From: UBA3069 sp050633465
Lineage (GTDB): Bacteria; Pseudomonadota; Alphaproteobacteria; Rhodobacterales; Rhodobacteraceae
NCBI GenBank assembly: GCA_050633465.1
Contig: JBOEGO010000007.1
Location: forward strand, 74,629-138,628
Length of the DNA: 64,000 nt
Reading direction: 5' to 3'
A model generated the notes under the pieces. The model made no database searches, had not been told where the DNA came from, and saw only the letters and a program-made list of their open reading frames with translations. Below, piece by piece: positions 34,632 through 43,795 of the stretch; the stretch's first letter is position 1, and each line of letters opens with the position of its first letter. The position numbers and the translations under genes are program-made.

Positions 34632-35654
34632 ATGACCACGCCAGACCCCGATTTGCGCCCCGATCGCCAGCCCGATGACAACGACCGCGCCCTGCGTCCG
34701 CAGGGTTTGGGCGAATTCATCGGTCAGGCCGAGGCCCGCGCCAACCTCAAGGTGTTCATCCAGTCCGCCAAGCAACGAGGCGAGGCAATGGACCACACCC
34801 TGTTTCACGGCCCCCCCGGTTTGGGCAAGACCACGCTGGCACAGATCATGGCCAAGGAACTGGGCGTCGGGTTTCGCATGACATCCGGCCCCGTGCTGGC
34901 CAAGGCGGGCGATCTGGCTGCGATCCTCACCAACCTCGAAGCCCGGGATGTGCTGTTCATCGATGAAATCCACCGCCTGAATCCGGCGGTAGAGGAGGTG
35001 CTATACCCAGCGATGGAGGATTTCGAGCTGGATCTGGTGATCGGCGAAGGGCCGGCTGCACGCACCGTCCGGCTGGAACTACAGCCCTTTACCCTGGTTG
35101 GCGCGACCACGCGGATGGGGCTGTTGACCACGCCGCTGCGCGACCGTTTCGGCATTCCCACACGGTTGCAATTCTACACGGTGGAAGAGCTGAACGAGAT
35201 CGTGACCCGCAACGCCCGCCTGCTCAATGCCCCGGCCGAAGATGACGGCGCCCGTGAAATTGCACGGCGGTCCCGTGGCACGCCACGTATCGCGGGGCGG
35301 TTGCTACGCCGCGTGGTCGATTTCGCCGTGGTCGAGGGAAACGGGCGTGTCACCCGCGAAATCGCCGATCATGCGTTGACCCGCATGGGGGTGGATCAAC
35401 TGGGGCTGGACGGCGCCGACCGCCGGTATTTGCGCCTGATTGCAGAGAGTTACGGTGGTGGCCCCGTGGGCATTGAAACCCTGTCTGCCGCCCTGTCGGA
35501 ATCCCGCGATGCACTGGAAGAGGTGATTGAACCCTATCTGCTGCAAAAGGGGTTGATCCAACGCACCCCACGCGGTCGGATGCTGGCGCAGGCAGCATGG
35601 ACCCATCTGGGGCTGGATGCGCCGAAATCTGACCGTGACCTGTTTCAAACCTAG
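34632..35654 (+). CDS. ruvB: Holliday junction branch migration ATPase RuvB
   Basis: 340 residues, an AAA+ motor. Walker A is GPPGLGKTT (60-68), Walker B LFIDEIHRL, sensor 1 GATTR, and a C-terminal winged helix includes GLIQRTPRGRMLA. Hexamers drive branch migration on RuvA-bound junctions. Last gene of the ruvCAB unit. Confidence 0.98.
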   Translation: MTTPDPDLRPDRQPDDNDRALRPQGLGEFIGQAEARANLKVFIQSAKQRGEAMDHTLFHGPPGLGKTTLAQIMAKELGVGFRMTSGPVLAKAGDLAAILTNLEARDVLFIDEIHRLNPAVEEVLYPAMEDFELDLVIGEGPAARTVRLELQPFTLVGATTRMGLLTTPLRDRFGIPTRLQFYTVEELNEIVTRNARLLNAPAEDDGAREIARRSRGTPRIAGRLLRRVVDFAVVEGNGRVTREIADHALTRMGVDQLGLDGADRRYLRLIAESYGGGPVGIETLSAALSESRDALEEVIEPYLLQKGLIQRTPRGRMLAQAAWTHLGLDAPKSDRDLFQT

Positions 35655-35716
35655 TCAGGGCTGGACCTTGCCGCCGCCTTGGGCAAAAAACGGGGCGCAT
35701 ACCTGCCGGAGGTGAC

Positions 35717-36343
35717 ATGACCCAAGCCAATGAAATCGAACCGCTGTTCACATCGACCTCGGGGGAATACCGTTTTGCCCGTTGGGGGCGCCCGATTGTG
35801 CCGATCGTATTCGGGGTCGAAGATCAGACCCTGGGCGTGATCAAGGGCGCGGTCGAGGCCGTGGTGGCACTGGCGGGTCATAAAATGGCGGAAACCGACC
35901 CCGAATTGGGGGCCAACCTGATGATGTTCTTTTTCCGCGATTGGGATGAATTGCTGGACGTGCCAAATCTGGACAAATTGGTGGACGGATTGGCCCCGCT
36001 GGTGGTGCGGTTGAAATCGCAGAACGCCAGCCAATACCGTGGCTTTCGGTTTGACGATGACGGCGCAATTCAGGCGGCATTCTGTTTCGTGCGGATGGAT
36101 GCGGCAATGGCGGATTTGCCTGCCGATGTGCTGTCGCTGACGCAAGCGGTGCAGGTGATTTTGCTGTGGTCGGATCGTGCGTTTGCGGATAAGTCGCCGC
36201 TGGCCGTGGCCGATGGCACCACGGTTTTGCGGCCCGATATCGCGGGGGTGATCCGCGCCGCCTATGATCCGGTGATGCCCGACGTGGCACAGGACGCCAG
36301 CCACGCCCTGCGATTGGCGGCGCGGTTGGCGATCAGCGGCTAA
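35717..36343 (+). CDS. Conserved hypothetical protein
   Basis: 208 residues. No signal peptide or membrane helix; no motif I recognise. It is acidic and compact, with a YRFARWGRPIVPIVFGV block near the start and RGFRFDDDGAIQAAFCFVRMD in the middle. It follows ruvB by 62 bases on the same strand after a GGAGG site and may belong to the same transcript. Proteins of this size and start occur after ruvB in related roseobacters from memory, but no function is known to me. Its stop overlaps the convergent methyltransferase by 11 bases. Confidence 0.75.
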   Translation: MTQANEIEPLFTSTSGEYRFARWGRPIVPIVFGVEDQTLGVIKGAVEAVVALAGHKMAETDPELGANLMMFFFRDWDELLDVPNLDKLVDGLAPLVVRLKSQNASQYRGFRFDDDGAIQAAFCFVRMDAAMADLPADVLSLTQAVQVILLWSDRAFADKSPLAVADGTTVLRPDIAGVIRAAYDPVMPDVAQDASHALRLAARLAISG

Positions 36344-37088
36344 GGGTGAAAAACAACCGACGAAAAGGAAAGACCACGCTGCCGTCTTGCAAACGGGGGT
36401 AATGGGTTTCCATCGCTGCATCATAGGCGGTGATCAGTGCGGCGCGCTTATCCGGCGCAAGCGCATCCAACACGGGTTTGGCAAATGTGCTTTCGGTGAA
36501 ATTGCGCACAGGGTGGCCTGATTCTGATTCTGGTAAAATCTGGAAATATTCGGTTTGCCACAGGTGAAGCTGCCCCAGTGGTGACAACAACGCATGGTAT
36601 TGCGCGGGGCCAAGGATGCCGGGTGTATCGTCAGGCGCAAACCCGAACATGCGCCGCGCCAGCGTCAGCCATGTTGCATGTGATGGCGCGTCATTCATCG
36701 CGGGCAGTTGCACAGCCAATGTGCCTGCTGGTGCCAGCATGGCGGCCAGGCGGGGCAACAGGGTTTCGTGATCAGGCAGCCAATGCAGCGCCGCATTGGA
36801 AAATATCAGCGCGGGTGGCGTTTCGGGCGACCATATGCTGATGTCAGAAAGGGAAATATGGGCATAAGCCCCTGTTATTGCCGCTTTTTCCAGCATGGCG
36901 GGGGAATTGTCGATGCCTGTGATTTCCCGCCCCAGTGCGGCCAATGCAGGGCCAACAGCGCCCGAACCACAGCCAAGATCAATCACCGGACCATTGGGTA
37001 AATTCGGCAATGCACGCAACAGATCCAGCGCCGGGCGCAGGCGCTGACCGGTGAAGCGCGCATATTTTTCAGGACACCAATCGGCCAA
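36333..37088 (-). CDS. tam: Trans-aconitate 2-methyltransferase-like protein
   Basis: 251 residues from TTG 37088, giving M-ADWCPEKYARFTGQRLRPA, which lines up with E. coli Tam (MSDWNPSLYLHF...). AAGGGGCG lies at proper distance. An ATG at 37106 has no ribosome site. The SAM motif is VIDLGCGSGAVGPAL with acidic GIDNSPAML, then SNAALHWLPDHE and LAVQLPAM, all Tam-like. Tam methylates trans-aconitate, a toxic isomer of the TCA-cycle intermediate. Substrate by similarity. It begins directly after the ftsH terminator on the same strand. Confidence 0.85.
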   Translation of the reverse strand: MADWCPEKYARFTGQRLRPALDLLRALPNLPNGPVIDLGCGSGAVGPALAALGREITGIDNSPAMLEKAAITGAYAHISLSDISIWSPETPPALIFSNAALHWLPDHETLLPRLAAMLAPAGTLAVQLPAMNDAPSHATWLTLARRMFGFAPDDTPGILGPAQYHALLSPLGQLHLWQTEYFQILPESESGHPVRNFTESTFAKPVLDALAPDKRAALITAYDAAMETHYPRLQDGSVVFPFRRLFFTLSR

Positions 37089-37112
37089 TTTTTCGCCCCT
37101 TATCATCAATGA

Positions 37113-37142
37113 AAAACGGCCAGAGTTTCCTCCGGCCGTTTT
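37113..37142 (-). terminator. Rho-independent terminator of ftsH
   Basis: AAAACGGCC (37113-37121) pairs with GGCCGTTTT (37134-37142), plus an inner GAG/CTC. On the minus strand it is followed by TTTTTC, 10 bases after the ftsH stop and 24 bases before the tam start. Confidence 0.88.
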
Positions 37143-37152
37143 GGTGTTTCGC

Positions 37153-39069
37153 TTATGCGGTGGGTTCCGGTTCCATCCCGCCCCCGCCGCTTGGCTTGGC
37201 CTTTGGCTTGGTCTTGGGGATCGCCGTGACCGAAGGGGCGGAGCCGGAATTGTCATCCTCATCCTCGTCCACCGCACTGGGGGGATCGCCCTTCATGACG
37301 CGTTTGATTTCTTCGCCGGTCAGGGTTTCATACTCCAGCAAACCCTGCGCCAGATTTTCCCATTCACCCTTGCGTTCCGTCAGGATTTCAAAGGCGCGGT
37401 CATAGGCGTTTTGCACAAAGGTTTTGACCTCTTCCTCGATCAACTCCTTGGTGTGGGCCGAGACAGAGAAACCGCCCGTTTGGCCGGAGTATCCCTCGTG
37501 GGCTTCGGCATAGTCGATATTGCCGACCTTGTCGGACATGCCCCAGCGCAACACCATGGCACGGGCCAGTGCACTGGCCTGTTGAATGTCGCCTGCAGGG
37601 CCGTTGGATACATTTTCTGCACCGTATTTGATGATCTCGGCGGCCTTGCCGGCCATGGTCATCGCCAGCTTTTCCTCGCATTCGGATTTATGCCAGTTCA
37701 GTCGGTCGATTTCGGGCAGGGACACCACCATGCCAAGTGCGCCACCACGGGGGATGATCGTCGCCTTATAGACCGGATCACACTGCGGCAGGGCAAGACC
37801 GACAACGGCGTGGCCTGCCTCGTGATAGGCGGTTTTTTCCTTTTGATCAGGGGTCAGCACCATTGAACGGCGCTCGGCCCCCATCATCACCTTGTCTTTG
37901 GCGTTTTCAAAGTCTTCCATGGTGACATAATGGCGGCCAACGCGGGCGGCCATCAGCGCGGCCTCGTTCACAAGGTTGGCCAGATCAGCACCGGAAAACC
38001 CGGGGGTGCCGCGCGCGATGATCCGCATGTCGGCATCAGCGGCCAGCGGCACCTTGCGGGCATGCACCGACAGGATTTTTTCACGGCCTTTGATATCGGG
38101 ATTGGGCACGGTGACCTGACGGTCAAAACGGCCCGGGCGCAGCAGCGCAGGGTCCAGAACATCGCGGCGGTTGGTGGCGGCAAGGATGATCACACCCTCG
38201 TTCGCCTCGAAGCCGTCCATTTCGACCAACAGCTGGTTAAGTGTCTGTTCGCGTTCATCATTACCACCGCCGTATCCGGCACCACGGGCGCGGCCCACGG
38301 CATCAATTTCGTCGATGAACACGATGCAGGGTGCGTTTTTCTTGGCCTGTTCGAACATGTCGCGCACACGGGATGCACCAACGCCCACGAACATTTCCAC
38401 GAAATCGGAACCGGAAATGGTGAAAAACGGCACGCCTGCCTCTCCGGCGATGGCGCGGGCCAGCAGGGTTTTACCGGTGCCCGGAGGGCCGACCAGCAAT
38501 GCGCCCTTGGGGATTTTACCACCAAGGCGGCTGAATTTCTGCGGATTGCGCAGGAATTCAACGATCTCTTCCAGCTCTTCCTTGGCTTCGTCGATGCCTG
38601 CCACGTCGTCAAATGTGACGCGGCCGTGTTTTTCGGTCAGCAGCTTGGCCTTGGATTTGCCAAAGCCCATCGCGCCACCTTTGCCGCCGCCCTGCATCCG
38701 GTTCATAAAGAACACCCAGACGCCGATCAGCAGAAGGAAGGGCAGCACCGCGACCAGAAACGCCTGAAACAGCGATTCCTGTTGCGGTTCGGCGGTGACG
38801 GCCACGCCCTTGGCGACCAGCATATCGGTCAGTTGTGCATCGTCGGGTTTGATGGTGCTGTAATCCTTGCCGTCGGTGCCGCGATAACGGACGCGTTCCC
38901 CATCGACGGTTGCGCTGGAAACTTGTCCATTATCAACAGCTTGCACGAATTCTGTATAATTCACCGCCGAGCTGTTCAGCGTGCTGCCTTGCCCGTTGAA
39001 CAGGCTGAACAGGGCCATCAGCATAAGCAATAAAATGACCCAAAAAGCGATATTTCTAGCGTTTCCCAA
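37153..39069 (-). CDS. ftsH: ATP-dependent zinc metalloprotease FtsH
   Basis: 638 residues from TTG 39069 (M-GNARNIAFWVILLL), with GGGAGG seven bases before; the ATG of the longer frame (39174) has no family match. Two membrane helices (about 8-24 and 104-122) flank a periplasmic segment. The AAA domain has Walker A VGPPGTGKT (193-201) and second region of homology. The zinc protease has HEAGH at 416-420. A Pro/Lys/acidic tail ends it. It degrades misfolded membrane proteins and regulators. It follows tilS in the ybgF-tilS-ftsH order and ends at a strong terminator. Confidence 0.97.
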   Translation of the reverse strand: MGNARNIAFWVILLLMLMALFSLFNGQGSTLNSSAVNYTEFVQAVDNGQVSSATVDGERVRYRGTDGKDYSTIKPDDAQLTDMLVAKGVAVTAEPQQESLFQAFLVAVLPFLLLIGVWVFFMNRMQGGGKGGAMGFGKSKAKLLTEKHGRVTFDDVAGIDEAKEELEEIVEFLRNPQKFSRLGGKIPKGALLVGPPGTGKTLLARAIAGEAGVPFFTISGSDFVEMFVGVGASRVRDMFEQAKKNAPCIVFIDEIDAVGRARGAGYGGGNDEREQTLNQLLVEMDGFEANEGVIILAATNRRDVLDPALLRPGRFDRQVTVPNPDIKGREKILSVHARKVPLAADADMRIIARGTPGFSGADLANLVNEAALMAARVGRHYVTMEDFENAKDKVMMGAERRSMVLTPDQKEKTAYHEAGHAVVGLALPQCDPVYKATIIPRGGALGMVVSLPEIDRLNWHKSECEEKLAMTMAGKAAEIIKYGAENVSNGPAGDIQQASALARAMVLRWGMSDKVGNIDYAEAHEGYSGQTGGFSVSAHTKELIEEEVKTFVQNAYDRAFEILTERKGEWENLAQGLLEYETLTGEEIKRVMKGDPPSAVDEDEDDNSGSAPSVTAIPKTKPKAKPSGGGGMEPEPTA

Positions 39070-39218
39070 GGAAAACCTCCCGATGATGCTGGCCCGATAG
39101 ATGCTAGCCCGAGCAGGTAGCACAACAAGCCTGAGGGGTAAAATAGGTATCCCCGCGCAGGGTTCAATGTGCAATCGCCCCCCAAGGGGGGATAAAGCCG
39201 TGGTTTAGGGTCGCAAGG

Positions 39219-40520
39219 TCAAGATATCAGGCAAGAGTTAAAGAACTCTTCGTCCTGACGTAGCGGTGTCGCGGTCCATCCGGCGGCTTTCCCCAACAAA
39301 GGGCTGGCGATCAGTTGGTCGCCACGCCAGACCGCAGGGGCGGATTGTGCCGCAGGTTCGGGCAGGCCGGATGCGCGCCAGTTTTCCAGTTCTTTCAAAC
39401 CATTAGCGCCCGTGACGCGAATTTCGGCGCCCTGTGGCCATGGCCCGTCAACCCGCCAGCGCCCGTCCCAGTTCTGGCCGGGGGCGGCAGTGGTTTCAGC
39501 CGCGGCACGCGGATCGCGACAGATACGCAGCAATCCGCGATCTGCACCAGTAAGGTAAACGGCGCGACACCCGTGCAAGGCCATGCCCCGTGCATCAAAC
39601 AAGCCGTCCTGTAATTGTTGCACGGCGCGGCGTCGCGGGGCGTATTCGGCACCCGACACCCAGCACAGCGCGTGCACCAACAGGCGGCGGGTGATCTCGT
39701 CCGGCTGCACGCGCAGCTGACGCAGACAAAACAGCACATCGCCCTGTTCCACGCGGGCACAATCGCGGGCCGCAAGAAAGGCATACCAATTCAAGGCGTT
39801 GCGCACATCGCCAAGGGTGCTGGCCACGTGGGCCAGCCCGTCAACCGACACGCCCAAAGGTTCCAGCGCCGCGAGTATCTGGCGGGCGCGCACCCGGTCA
39901 TATTTGGTGTCCTGATTGCTGGGATCATCAGCCCATGTTTGATTTCTAGCGGTCAGGTATTCACGCAAATCATTGCGTTTGAACGACAATAGCGGGCGAA
40001 AAAACTCTGTGTTTTCATGGCGACGACTGGGGGCCATGGCGGACAGCCCGTCAACGCCTGCCTCGCGGGCCAGACGCATCAGCAGGTTTTCAGCGACATC
40101 ATCGGCCGTATGGCCCAGTGCGATATAGCTGATGTCATGCGCCAAGGCCCAGTTTGACATCAGCGCGTAGCGGGCCCGGCGGGCACGGTCCATCAGGTTG
40201 CCGGTCCCGTCCCCGCCCGACCAGTGCAGGGTGGTGTGGGGCAGGCCCAATGCATCTGCCTGGGCGGCGACATCGCTGGCTTCTTGTGCGGCTTCGGGGC
40301 GCAATCCGTGATCGACCGTGACCACATGCAGGGCGGTTTTGCCTTTTGCGGCCCAAGCGGCGGCCAAATGCAGCAGGGCCGTGGAATCGCTGCCCCCTGA
40401 TACGGCCAGCCCGATCCGGTCGGGCAGGGGCACTGGCAACAGATTGTCGAACGCTTGCGCGACGCTGTCGGTGAGCGGGCCTATGCGGTCGGCCCTTGGG
40501 CTAGCCGCCTTGTGGTTCAC
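39219..40520 (-). CDS. tilS: tRNA(Ile)-lysidine synthase
   Basis: 433 residues. The N-type ATP pyrophosphatase domain has the P-loop SGGSDS at 41-46 and DHGLRPEA, with RRARYALM and GHTADDVAENLLMRL after it. TilS converts C34 of the CAU-anticodon tRNA-Ile to lysidine, so that it reads AUA and is charged by IleS, whose gene is also in this window. It starts in a four-base overlap with the ybgF stop. The 3' end lies 149 bases before ftsH, with a CCCCCC-AA-GGGGGG palindrome between. Confidence 0.94.
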   Translation of the reverse strand: MNHKAASPRADRIGPLTDSVAQAFDNLLPVPLPDRIGLAVSGGSDSTALLHLAAAWAAKGKTALHVVTVDHGLRPEAAQEASDVAAQADALGLPHTTLHWSGGDGTGNLMDRARRARYALMSNWALAHDISYIALGHTADDVAENLLMRLAREAGVDGLSAMAPSRRHENTEFFRPLLSFKRNDLREYLTARNQTWADDPSNQDTKYDRVRARQILAALEPLGVSVDGLAHVASTLGDVRNALNWYAFLAARDCARVEQGDVLFCLRQLRVQPDEITRRLLVHALCWVSGAEYAPRRRAVQQLQDGLFDARGMALHGCRAVYLTGADRGLLRICRDPRAAAETTAAPGQNWDGRWRVDGPWPQGAEIRVTGANGLKELENWRASGLPEPAAQSAPAVWRGDQLIASPLLGKAAGWTATPLRQDEEFFNSCLIS

Positions 40521-41356
40521 TGACAGCCGATCCTTGCGCGGGCGGTTTGGGCCTGTTCCACAGCAGCGGCACCGGGAAAGCGCACGCCGACCTCGGCCAG
40601 TGTCACGCAGGCCTCTTGGGTCTGGCCCAATTGCGCCAATGCATCCCCCAAACGGAACAGGGCCTGCGGGGCCTCTGGTCCTTCGGGATCGGCGGTAAAC
40701 CCTTGCAGATATGCGCGGGCCTCGCCGGTTTTGTCGCCCATTTTCGACAGGGCCGCGCCGCGCATCAAATAGGCCTGCACAGCCATCGGGCCACCGGGGT
40801 AGCTTTCGTTGAACACGGCGAATTTCTTGGCGGCCTCTTCAAAGGAGCCACCGTCAAGCGCGGCTTTGGCGGCTTCGAAATCGGCCTTTTCGCCGACGGC
40901 CAGTTCGACATCATTGCCGATCATGCCGGTTTCCAGATTGGTCGAGGGCGCGGCAGGCGCGGTATTGCTTGCGCCCTGTGCCTCGCCGCCCAGGGTGCTG
41001 GTTTCGCCCAGTTTGCCAATGTCGCCGCCCTCCAGTTCGACCAGCCGGAATTCCAGATCGCCAATGCGGTTGGTGCCGTCGGTGACCACAGAATTGATGC
41101 GAAATTCCAGTTGTTCGGCCTTGGATGTGACGCGCGACAGTTCTGCTTCAATCGCGTCCAGCCGTTGCAGGGTCGATCCGCCCACGGCCACGTTGGCCGC
41201 GCCCGTGGTGGACAGTTCGCGGCGCAGCTTCTGCACCTCGACATGCAAAACGGTCAGTTCCTGCCGGATATCGGCCAGCGTTTCGGCACGGTCCTGCGCC
41301 GTCAGTGACAGCGGCATCAGGACCAGAGCAAGAGCAAGTTTGAAACGCGTTTTCAT
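40517..41356 (-). CDS. ybgF: Cell division coordinator CpoB / YbgF
   Basis: 279 residues. There is a signal peptide (MKTRFKLALALVLMPLSLTA, cut before Q21). A coiled-coil region follows (about 25-90, ETLADIRQELTVLHVEVQKL), then a linker with QGASNTAPAAPS and a C-terminal TPR domain (about 150-279). In E. coli CpoB links Tol-Pal to PBP1B during division in the periplasm. The ATG at 41356 follows AAAGGGG. It lies between pal and tilS. Confidence 0.92.
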   Translation of the reverse strand: MKTRFKLALALVLMPLSLTAQDRAETLADIRQELTVLHVEVQKLRRELSTTGAANVAVGGSTLQRLDAIEAELSRVTSKAEQLEFRINSVVTDGTNRIGDLEFRLVELEGGDIGKLGETSTLGGEAQGASNTAPAAPSTNLETGMIGNDVELAVGEKADFEAAKAALDGGSFEEAAKKFAVFNESYPGGPMAVQAYLMRGAALSKMGDKTGEARAYLQGFTADPEGPEAPQALFRLGDALAQLGQTQEACVTLAEVGVRFPGAAAVEQAQTARARIGCQ

Positions 41357-41388
41357 GGCGACCCCTTTAATAAATTCTGCCCGACGGA

Positions 41389-41904
41389 TCAGGACATGCC
41401 TGCGGCCAGCACGGTGACAGCGCGGCGGTTTTTGGCATAGCAGGATTCGGTCGAACATACCTCGATCGGGCGTTCCTTACCGTAGGAAACAACGCGCAAA
41501 CGCGCCGAGGACACACCCTTGGAGATCAGGTATTCCTGCACCGCATTGGCGCGGCGTGCGCCAAGCGCAAGGTTGTATTCACGGGTGCCCTGTTCGTCGG
41601 CGTGGCCTTCGATGACGGCGGTATAGTCGTTGTTGGTCATCAACCAGGTGGCCTGACCGTCCAGCACGCTGCGCCCTTCAGACGACAGGGTGGACTGGTC
41701 CACGGCAAACAACACGCGATCCCCTACGGCCTGTTGGAAATATGCCGCCGAGGTCGGGTCATTCGCGCTGCCCGGTATGATGCCGGATGCCGCGCCGCCG
41801 CCGGTCAGGTTGGTTTCATTGCCAAACCGGTCTGCGCCGGTTTTTGCGCAAGCGGAAAGCGCCAATGCGCCTGCGATCAGGGCTGCTCGTGCCAGAAGTT
41901 TCAT
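41389..41904 (-). CDS. pal: Peptidoglycan-associated lipoprotein Pal
   Basis: 171 residues. The lipobox LSAC gives lipidated C19. After a Gly/Ser-rich linker, an OmpA-like domain (about 60-165) carries the peptidoglycan-binding GHADEQGTREYNLALGARRA. It anchors the outer membrane to the wall and binds TolB. It is acylated by Lgt and travels by the Lol route. The position after tolB is conserved. Confidence 0.96.
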   Translation of the reverse strand: MKLLARAALIAGALALSACAKTGADRFGNETNLTGGGAASGIIPGSANDPTSAAYFQQAVGDRVLFAVDQSTLSSEGRSVLDGQATWLMTNNDYTAVIEGHADEQGTREYNLALGARRANAVQEYLISKGVSSARLRVVSYGKERPIEVCSTESCYAKNRRAVTVLAAGMS

Positions 41905-42089
41905 GTCGTGTGTCCCACGTTCATTTGTTTTTGCTGATTCACCCCTAGCACAGCCTAATCCACATGGGAATCAGCGGTTTCATCACATTCGCGTCTGCGC
42001 AGGGGCTTGCCGATTGCGCGACTGTGCAAAACTGGCGGTGATCCGCCTGGTTTTGCACCGATTGATATCGCCCCATCAATTTTAACCGT

Positions 42090-43427
42090 CTAGTTCTGCA
42101 ACGGTCCCCATGCCGGATCAGATGCGCCGCCGCTGGTGGCGACGGGTTTCAGGTTGCGCCCTGTGCTGTCCACGGAATACAGCCGCGCCTCGCCGCCCGC
42201 GCCTTGGGTTTCGCGGGTGAACATGATGACGCGCCCGTTGGGTGACCATGATGGCCCCTCGTCCAGAAAAGAGGCGGTGAGCAGGCGCTCCTCGGATCCG
42301 TCGACCCGCATGACGCCGATGTGAAACCGGCCCTTGTTCTGTTTGGTAAAGGCCACCAGATCCCCGCGGGGTGACCAGACCGGCGTGCCGTAACGCCCCT
42401 GACCGAATGATATGCGGGTGGGTTCGCCGCCGCTTGCGCTCATGACATACAATTGCGGGCTGCCGGAGCGGTCGGATTCAAACACGATGCGCGCGCCATC
42501 GGGTGAAAACGACGGTGCGGTTTCGATCGAGGGCGCATTGGTCAGGCGCACAGGGGCGGAGCCGTCCACCGACATGCGCCACAGGTCAGTATTGCCGCCC
42601 TGGGTCAGGGAAAATACCACTGTGCTGCCATCGGGACCAAAGCGGGGGGAAAACGCCATGTCGCCTTCGGGGATCGGCAGGGCACGGCGGCCAACGCTGG
42701 CCACATCCAGCACATAGATGCGGGGGAAGCCGGTTTCATAGCTGGTGTATAGGATGCGGTCTCCGGTGGGTGAAAACCGCGGCGCCAGCACGATGGCGGA
42801 ACTGTCGGTCAGATATTGCACGTTGGCACCGTCGTAATCCATGATGCCCAGCCGTTTCTGCCGCTGGTTTTTCGGGCCTGCTTCGGCCACGTAAACCACG
42901 CGGCTGTCGAAATACCCGCCCTCGCCGGTGATGCGGGCATAGACGGCATCGGCCACTTTGTGCGCCATGCGCCGCCAGCCGTCCTGCGTTGCGGCAAATT
43001 GCAACCCGTCGCCCATTTCCTGCCCTGCAAACACATCATACAGGCGGAATTTGACATTGATATTGCCACTGGCATCGGTGGTGACCGCGCCGGTGATCAG
43101 GGCCTGGGCGTTGATCGCTTTCCAGTCGGCATATTGCACGGGGCTGGAAAAGGCGGTGACCTGCGAAATGAATGCGCTTGGCTGGATCTGGCGAAACAGG
43201 CCGGTGCCTGCCAGATCGTCCACCACGACCTGTGTGATGCGCGCCGCCATATCGGATGCGCCTGCGGATTCGGCAATGAATTGCGGCACTGCAATCGGCA
43301 TCGGTTCGATCACCGCGTCGGTCAGTTCCAGCCGCAGCCGCCCGCTGTCCTGCGCCATGGCGGGGGTCTGGATAAAGGCCAACATCGCAGCCATGGCCAA
43401 TCCGGCAAACCTGTTCACGGGCACCAT
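42090..43427 (-). CDS. tolB: Tol-Pal system translocation protein TolB
   Basis: 445 residues. A signal peptide is cut at AMA-Q (about residue 25). An alpha/beta N-domain (about 30-165) is followed by a six-bladed propeller with repeated FSPDG-type strands (APRFSPTGDRI, SPRFGPDGSTV, APSFSPDGARI, SPRGDLVAF, SPNGRVI). It cycles between Pal and TolA in the periplasm. The ATG at 43427 follows GAGGAGC and overlaps the stop of the TolA-like gene by one base (TGATG), so the two are coupled. Confidence 0.96.
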   Translation of the reverse strand: MVPVNRFAGLAMAAMLAFIQTPAMAQDSGRLRLELTDAVIEPMPIAVPQFIAESAGASDMAARITQVVVDDLAGTGLFRQIQPSAFISQVTAFSSPVQYADWKAINAQALITGAVTTDASGNINVKFRLYDVFAGQEMGDGLQFAATQDGWRRMAHKVADAVYARITGEGGYFDSRVVYVAEAGPKNQRQKRLGIMDYDGANVQYLTDSSAIVLAPRFSPTGDRILYTSYETGFPRIYVLDVASVGRRALPIPEGDMAFSPRFGPDGSTVVFSLTQGGNTDLWRMSVDGSAPVRLTNAPSIETAPSFSPDGARIVFESDRSGSPQLYVMSASGGEPTRISFGQGRYGTPVWSPRGDLVAFTKQNKGRFHIGVMRVDGSEERLLTASFLDEGPSWSPNGRVIMFTRETQGAGGEARLYSVDSTGRNLKPVATSGGASDPAWGPLQN

Positions 43428-43795
43428 CACTTGCTCCTCATATCGGCGGGATCGAATGTCATTTCGACCCTGCGCCATTGTTCATACGTCTGTTGCGGCA
43501 GGTCAAACCCGCCCGCGCCACAGCGCAGAATTGCGCGGCGGGCTGCCTGAAATGCCTGCTGACGGGCGGGGGGTGTTGTCCCGCTATCGCCCAGCAAGGT
43601 TATACTGTCGGCCACGGGGGTTCCGTCGCGGGCCAGATCAAAAACAAGCGTGACTTTCACCCGCTTGGCGGCATCGGACAACATGCCGACGTTCCAGCAT
43701 TTGCTGATGTCGCGCAGATCATTGGCCATTGCGGGGCCAGTCAAACCGGTCAATCCCATCAGGGCTATCAACACAAAGGGGGCCGTTTGGTTCAT
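43427..43795 (-). CDS. Stand-alone TolA C-terminal-domain-like periplasmic protein
   Basis: 122 residues. A signal peptide (MNQTAPFVLIALMGLTGL...AMAND, cut near 25) precedes one domain that matches the C-terminus of the neighbouring TolA: CWNVG, then AARRAI-RCG-GFDLP, then Y--WR--E, then F-P--M. It has no membrane anchor of its own and no Pro-rich stalk. It is coupled both ways: four-base overlap with the tolA stop and one-base overlap with the tolB start. It probably arose by duplication of the TolA domain III. It may contact TolB/Pal or other envelope partners; the role is unknown. Confidence 0.85.
   Translation of the reverse strand: MNQTAPFVLIALMGLTGLTGPAMANDLRDISKCWNVGMLSDAAKRVKVTLVFDLARDGTPVADSITLLGDSGTTPPARQQAFQAARRAILRCGAGGFDLPQQTYEQWRRVEMTFDPADMRSK

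Noticed and set aside
39177..39190. CCCCCC-AA-GGGGGG palindrome after tilS as a terminator
   Set aside because: The loop is too short and no T-run follows on the minus strand; tilS-ftsH linkage is usual, so termination here is not supported.
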